Source of the DNA: Micromonosporaceae bacterium
GTDB taxonomy: Bacteria; Actinomycetota; Actinomycetes; Mycobacteriales; Micromonosporaceae
Direction: 5' to 3'
Assembly: GCA_019690055.1 (NCBI GenBank)
Contig: JADGGF010000035.1
Location: 1-17,498, forward strand
DNA length: 17,498 nucleotides
Position 1 is the first letter of the stretch. Each line of letters begins with the position of its first letter. The translations under genes and the position numbers were made by a program. Below, piece after piece: positions 14,428 to 17,498 of this stretch. The notes beneath the pieces were generated by a model. The model did not search any database. It worked only from the letters and a program-made list of their open reading frames with translations, and had not been told where the DNA came from.

Positions 14428-15672
14428 TCACCCGACCCACTGACCCCCGAGGTAAATGATCAAGAGCCCGGCCTGCAGCGGAAGGCCCACGAAGACGATG
14501 AGACGCTCCAGCAGGGGGTGGCGCGTCATCTTCGCCATGATCAAGAAGATCGGGAAACAGGACAGCACGTAGCGGTTCATGCTCTGCCACGGCGGCCCGC
14601 TCGGGTCGCCGATCGGTTGCAGAATCGCGATCAGCAGCGGTAGGGCGCCGGCAACGATCAAGAACAGTTGATCGCGCCGCAGCTTCCACGGACCGACCAG
14701 GCCGAGCACCAGCAGGGCCAGGGCCACCGCGAGGAGGCCGAGGTCGACGGTGTTGATCACGGCCCGTTCGGTGTTGCTGATGAAGTTCAGCTCGCGCAGC
14801 GAATCGATCAACGGCCGCCACGGCATGACGATCGATTCCCGCCCCCAGGCCTTCTGGGCTTCGCTGAACATGAACGGGTTGTCGTACCGGACCCACTGGT
14901 ACGCCATGTAGGCGACGAGACCGGTCGGGGCCAGGCCGAGCGCGAGGACGTCCGGCCGAATCCGACGCCAGTCGAAGTCACGCTGCCGCAGGTACTAGAG
15001 GGCGAACGCGACGACGATGGTCACCCCGGCCACCCGGACCGAGCTCGCGACGCCCGCGAGCGCGCCCGCCCACCACCATCGCTGGCGACGCGCACAGTAC
15101 AGCGCTCCGAGGGTCAGCAGAAGAAACAGCGATTCGCTGTACGCCGCGGCGAAGAAGAAGGCGGTCGGGAAGGCAACCAGGCACAGCAACGTCCGCTCGG
15201 CCGTTCCGGCATCCAGTTCCGTCTGGACCAGCCGGTAGAGGACCACGAACAGGCCGAGCGCGGCCACGTTGCTCACGACCAGGGCGGCCAGATTGAGATC
15301 GCCCGGCAGGAGCCAACCGGCCACTCGGATCAGCAGCGGGTAGCCGGGCGGCCACGCCGGAAGGACCGACTCGCCGTAGTGACGAAACGTCGGTTGTGGA
15401 TCGTCCGGGTATCCGTGCTCGGCAATCGCCACGTAATTGAGACCGTCCCACCGCACCCAGGTCGCGATCAGCGCTTGGAGCTTGGAACTTCCCGGCACAA
15501 CGGCGATGCCGTTGATCCGCAGCGCGAGGAACTGGACGGCCAGGTAGCCGGCGTGACAGACAAGCCAGTAGCTGGAGCCAACCAACCATGCCCGCCGCCA
15601 GCCCCCATCGACGACCAGCGAATCTTCCGAGGTGCGGGCCGGGCTCAGACGTGCAGCCAGACCATTCAACAC
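14428..15672 (-). pseudogene. GT-C mannosyltransferase paralogue (PIG-V-like) with internal amber codon
   Basis: This is a second PIG-V-type GT-C gene, colinear end to end with the one at 1022-2224. Shared blocks are WRRAWL, the RWD motif (VRWDGLNYVAIAEHGY), PGYPLL, FPTAFFFAAAYSESL against SPFAFYLVAAYNESL, YLRQRD, GLVAYM, VIDL/TVDL and GPWKL/GPWRL. A TAG at 14995-14997 interrupts it at codon 226; the intact paralogue has GAG (Glu210) there, and the frame continues without any shift to the stop at 14428. One base change explains the break. The start is probably GTG 15672 (TAGCTT lies five bases before it, a leaderless layout like its paralogue's); GTG 15687 is the alternative. It is either a recent pseudogene or expressed only by readthrough. 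It lies divergent to a GT2 donor-sugar enzyme. Confidence 0.85.
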
Positions 15673-15941
15673 GCCGCAAGCTAGCACAGCCGGGCGTCAC
15701 GCCGCCGGCACCCACGTCCCCTTCCGCGGGGCCCCGCCGGGGGACTCTCCGCAGGCCCGCGCTGGGGACTCCGGGCCGCCGGGCACAGTGCTACAGTGAC
15801 TCGCTCCACCCGCCCAGATGACCGGGTCGAACCCTCGCCACGATGGCGCGACGCACTCGCCCTATGGTGAAAGAGCTCATTGGTGACCTTTCGACGTGAC
15901 GACCGGCGGGTTCCGCCGCCACACCACCGGATGTCCAGGCC

Positions 15942-16916
15942 ATGAACAACCACGGTGCACCGGTCCTGTCCGTTGTCATTCCCATGTACAACGAGGCCGA
16001 TGTCCTGCCCCTGCTCGTCAACCGCCTCCGCCCGGTGCTCGATGGCATCGGCGTGAGCTACGAAGTCGTAGCGGTCGATGACGGCAGCACCGACGCCACG
16101 GCGGCCCAGCTGTTCGGGCTGCGCCGGGCCTGGCCGCAGCTGCGGATCATCCGACTGCGCCGCAACAGCGGACACCAGGCGGCGCTCACCGCTGGCCTGC
16201 ACCGGGCCTTCGGTCAGTACGTGGTCAGCCTCGACGCCGACCTGCAGGACCCGCCCGAGAAGATCCCCGAGATGCTCACCCTGGCCCGGACGCAGAACCT
16301 CGACATCGTCTACGGGGTGCGCTCCGACCGCAGCTCGGACACCGTGGGCAAGCGCAGCACGGCCAACCTGTACTACCGGATCATGGGCCGCCTGTCGGGG
16401 GTGACGGTCCGGCAGAACGCGGGCGACTTCCGCCTGCTGAGCCGGGCCACCGTCGACGCGCTCAAGCAGCTGCCCGAACGGCAGCCCGTGTACCGGCTGC
16501 TGGTGCCCTGGCTGGGCTTCCCCTCCGGGGAGGTCACGTACGTGCGGGAGCGCCGGGCCGCCGGCCGGACGAAGTACCCGCTGCGGAAGATGATCGCCCT
16601 GGCCGCGGACAGCGTGACCAACTTCTCCGCCGCGCCGCTGCGGCTGGCGACCTGGCTCGGGCTGCTCGCCTTCTTCTTCTGCCTGTGCATGATCATCTAT
16701 GTGATCGTGTCCTACGCGCTGGACGCCACCGTCCGGGGCTGGGCGTCGCTGCTCGCCACGGTGCTGTTCCTCGGCGGCGCTCAACTGCTCTGCCTGGGCC
16801 TGGTGGGCGAGTACCTGGGCCGGCTCTACTCCGCAGTCCAGGGCCGCCCGGCGTACTTCATCGCGTACGACTCCGCCGAGGAGACGTCCCGCCAGCCGGC
16901 GCCGGCCGTCCCGTAG
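15942..16916 (+). CDS. Polyprenyl-phosphate glycosyltransferase, GT2 family (DPM1/GtrB-like)
   Basis: This is a 324-residue membrane-anchored GT2 enzyme. The GT-A domain starts at LSVVIPMYNEADVLPLL and has DDGS (46-49), the metal-binding DAD (98-100) in SLDADLQDPPEKIP, GDFRLLSR (161-168) and RAAGRTKYPLRKM (205-217). Two C-terminal helices (about 234-260 and 268-290) place it in the GtrB/YkcC-like group, which transfers a sugar from a nucleotide donor to undecaprenyl or decaprenyl phosphate on the cytoplasmic face. The product would be a donor for GT-C transferases such as the divergent neighbour at 14428-15672. The start is ATG 15942; the ribosome-binding site is weak. Which sugar it uses (mannose, glucose or other) cannot be read from the sequence. 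Confidence 0.92.
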   Translation: MNNHGAPVLSVVIPMYNEADVLPLLVNRLRPVLDGIGVSYEVVAVDDGSTDATAAQLFGLRRAWPQLRIIRLRRNSGHQAALTAGLHRAFGQYVVSLDADLQDPPEKIPEMLTLARTQNLDIVYGVRSDRSSDTVGKRSTANLYYRIMGRLSGVTVRQNAGDFRLLSRATVDALKQLPERQPVYRLLVPWLGFPSGEVTYVRERRAAGRTKYPLRKMIALAADSVTNFSAAPLRLATWLGLLAFFFCLCMIIYVIVSYALDATVRGWASLLATVLFLGGAQLLCLGLVGEYLGRLYSAVQGRPAYFIAYDSAEETSRQPAPAVP

Positions 16917-16981
16917 GCCGCGGCCCGCACCAGACCGGTGCCGCGCGCCTGGTCACTCCGTCGTACGGGCGATGCTCCGTA

Positions 16982-16993
16982 GGCCGTACGGCC
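16982..16993. repeat. 12-bp perfect palindrome GGCCGTACGGCC
   Basis: This self-complementary 12-mer lies between the GT2 gene and the sigma-factor gene. It could be an operator or a short terminator stem; nothing else supports either. Confidence 0.25.
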
Positions 16994-17019
16994 CATCCGT
17001 CGCCGGGGAGGGGAGGGCT

Positions 17020-17047
17020 GCAACCAACGCGGCCTCGCCGGCGTGTT
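17020..17047 (+). promoter_or_regulatory. ECF-type promoter before the sigma-factor gene
   Basis: GCAACC (17020-17025), 16 bases and CGTGTT (17042-17047) resemble the AAC/CGT pattern of ECF-sigma promoters and lie 42 bases before the start at 17089, suggesting autoregulation. Confidence 0.4.
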
Positions 17048-17088
17048 AGGCAGGCCTTCCCCCGTTTGATTACCCGGAGCGCACGACG

Positions 17089-17498
17089 TTGGCTGATGCC
17101 GAGGATTTCACGGCTTTCTACGCCGCGACATTCCAGTCGTTGTGCGCGCAGCTGTACGTGCACACCGGCAACATGGCCGAGGCCCAGGACGTGGTGCAGG
17201 AGGCCTTTTGCCGCGCGCTGACCCGCTGGGCCGCGATCCGTACGTACGACGACCCGGTCGCCTGGGTCCGCAAGGTCGCCTGGAACCTGGCGACCAGCCG
17301 CTGGCGCCGGGTTCGCCGCCTCGTCGCCCTGAACCACCCCGACCTGGACCAGACCGTGCCGGAGCCCACTCCGGACCGGGTCGCCCTGGCCGAGGCCCTC
17401 GCCGACCTGCCCGAGCGGCACCGCCAGGCGGTCATCCTGCACTACCTCGCCGACCTGTCGATCAGCGAGATCGCGGCTATCACCGGGGCCGCCGAGGG
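17089..17498 (+). CDS. SigE-family ECF RNA polymerase sigma factor (partial, runs off the window)
   Basis: The first 136 codons of a sigma-70 family ECF factor are present. Region 2 is clear (FTAFYAATFQSLCAQLYV, then AEAQDVVQEAFCRALTRW and DPVAWVRKVAWNLATSRWRR), and region 4 begins at LADLPERHRQAVILHYLADL with the helix-turn-helix SISEIAAITGAAEG at the edge. The wording DVVQEAFCRALTRW and the short linker fit the actinobacterial SigE family. The start is TTG at 17089, with GGAG nine bases upstream; no ATG or GTG is in a better place. An ECF-like promoter precedes it. No anti-sigma gene is visible; it would follow off the right edge if present. Confidence 0.9.
   Translation, partial: MADAEDFTAFYAATFQSLCAQLYVHTGNMAEAQDVVQEAFCRALTRWAAIRTYDDPVAWVRKVAWNLATSRWRRVRRLVALNHPDLDQTVPEPTPDRVALAEALADLPERHRQAVILHYLADLSISEIAAITGAAE

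Noticed and set aside
14995..14997. TAG decoded as pyrrolysine or another special residue
   Set aside because: No pyl-type genes are visible, the paralogue has ordinary Glu at this place, and the site is not a catalytic motif.

Overview
This is a high-GC actinobacterial chromosome segment. The gene order tRNA-Thr, tRNA-Met, rpmG, hadA, hadB, tRNA-Trp, secE, nusG, rplK, rplA, rplJ matches the order known in mycobacteria and other Actinobacteria. There is no hadC, and the accessory genes and intergenic repeats suggest a non-mycolate family. Micromonosporaceae is my best guess, but it is an inference from memory and not a proven assignment.

Layout. (1) Positions 42-6715 hold the minus-strand information-processing block: rplJ with an L10-type leader and attenuator, rplA, rplK, nusG, secE, tRNA-Trp, a hadB/hadA dehydratase pair with overlapping stop and start, rpmG, tRNA-Met and tRNA-Thr. 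A plus-strand, apparently leaderless GT-C mannosyltransferase gene (PIG-V type) sits between rplA and rplJ. (2) Positions 6803-9578 carry a membrane-anchored GAF-GGDEF-EAL cyclic-di-GMP protein and a possible small membrane protein upstream of it. (3) Positions 9938-10129 are tRNA-Tyr with its promoter and terminator. (4) Positions 10188-12495 are an FtsX/MacB-type ABC permease broken by three separate one-base losses, behind a perfect 11-bp inverted repeat. (5) Positions 12673-14263 are yajQ and htpX, converging on a hairpin terminator and a pair of 25-bp quasi-palindromic repeats. (6) Positions 14428-16916 are a second PIG-V-type GT-C gene, interrupted by one amber codon and otherwise colinear with the first, and a divergent polyprenyl-phosphate glycosyltransferase (GT2). 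(7) From 17089 to the right edge is the start of a SigE-family ECF sigma factor.

How the genes fit together. The ribosomal and secretion block is housekeeping. The GT2 enzyme probably makes a polyprenyl-phosphate sugar, the donor class used by GT-C transferases. The window therefore holds one donor-making enzyme, one intact GT-C and one GT-C paralogue that appears recently inactivated. The GGDEF-EAL protein has a degenerate cyclase signature (GSDEF) but a full set of phosphodiesterase residues. YajQ belongs to a family with reported c-di-GMP binding, so maker/breaker and receiver candidates lie about 3.3 kb apart.

I see no CRISPR array, insertion sequence, phage or defence system. The most notable signals are the two decaying genes, the preserved operator-like palindrome before the broken permease, the dispersed intergenic repeats, and a one-helical-turn direct repeat upstream of htpX.
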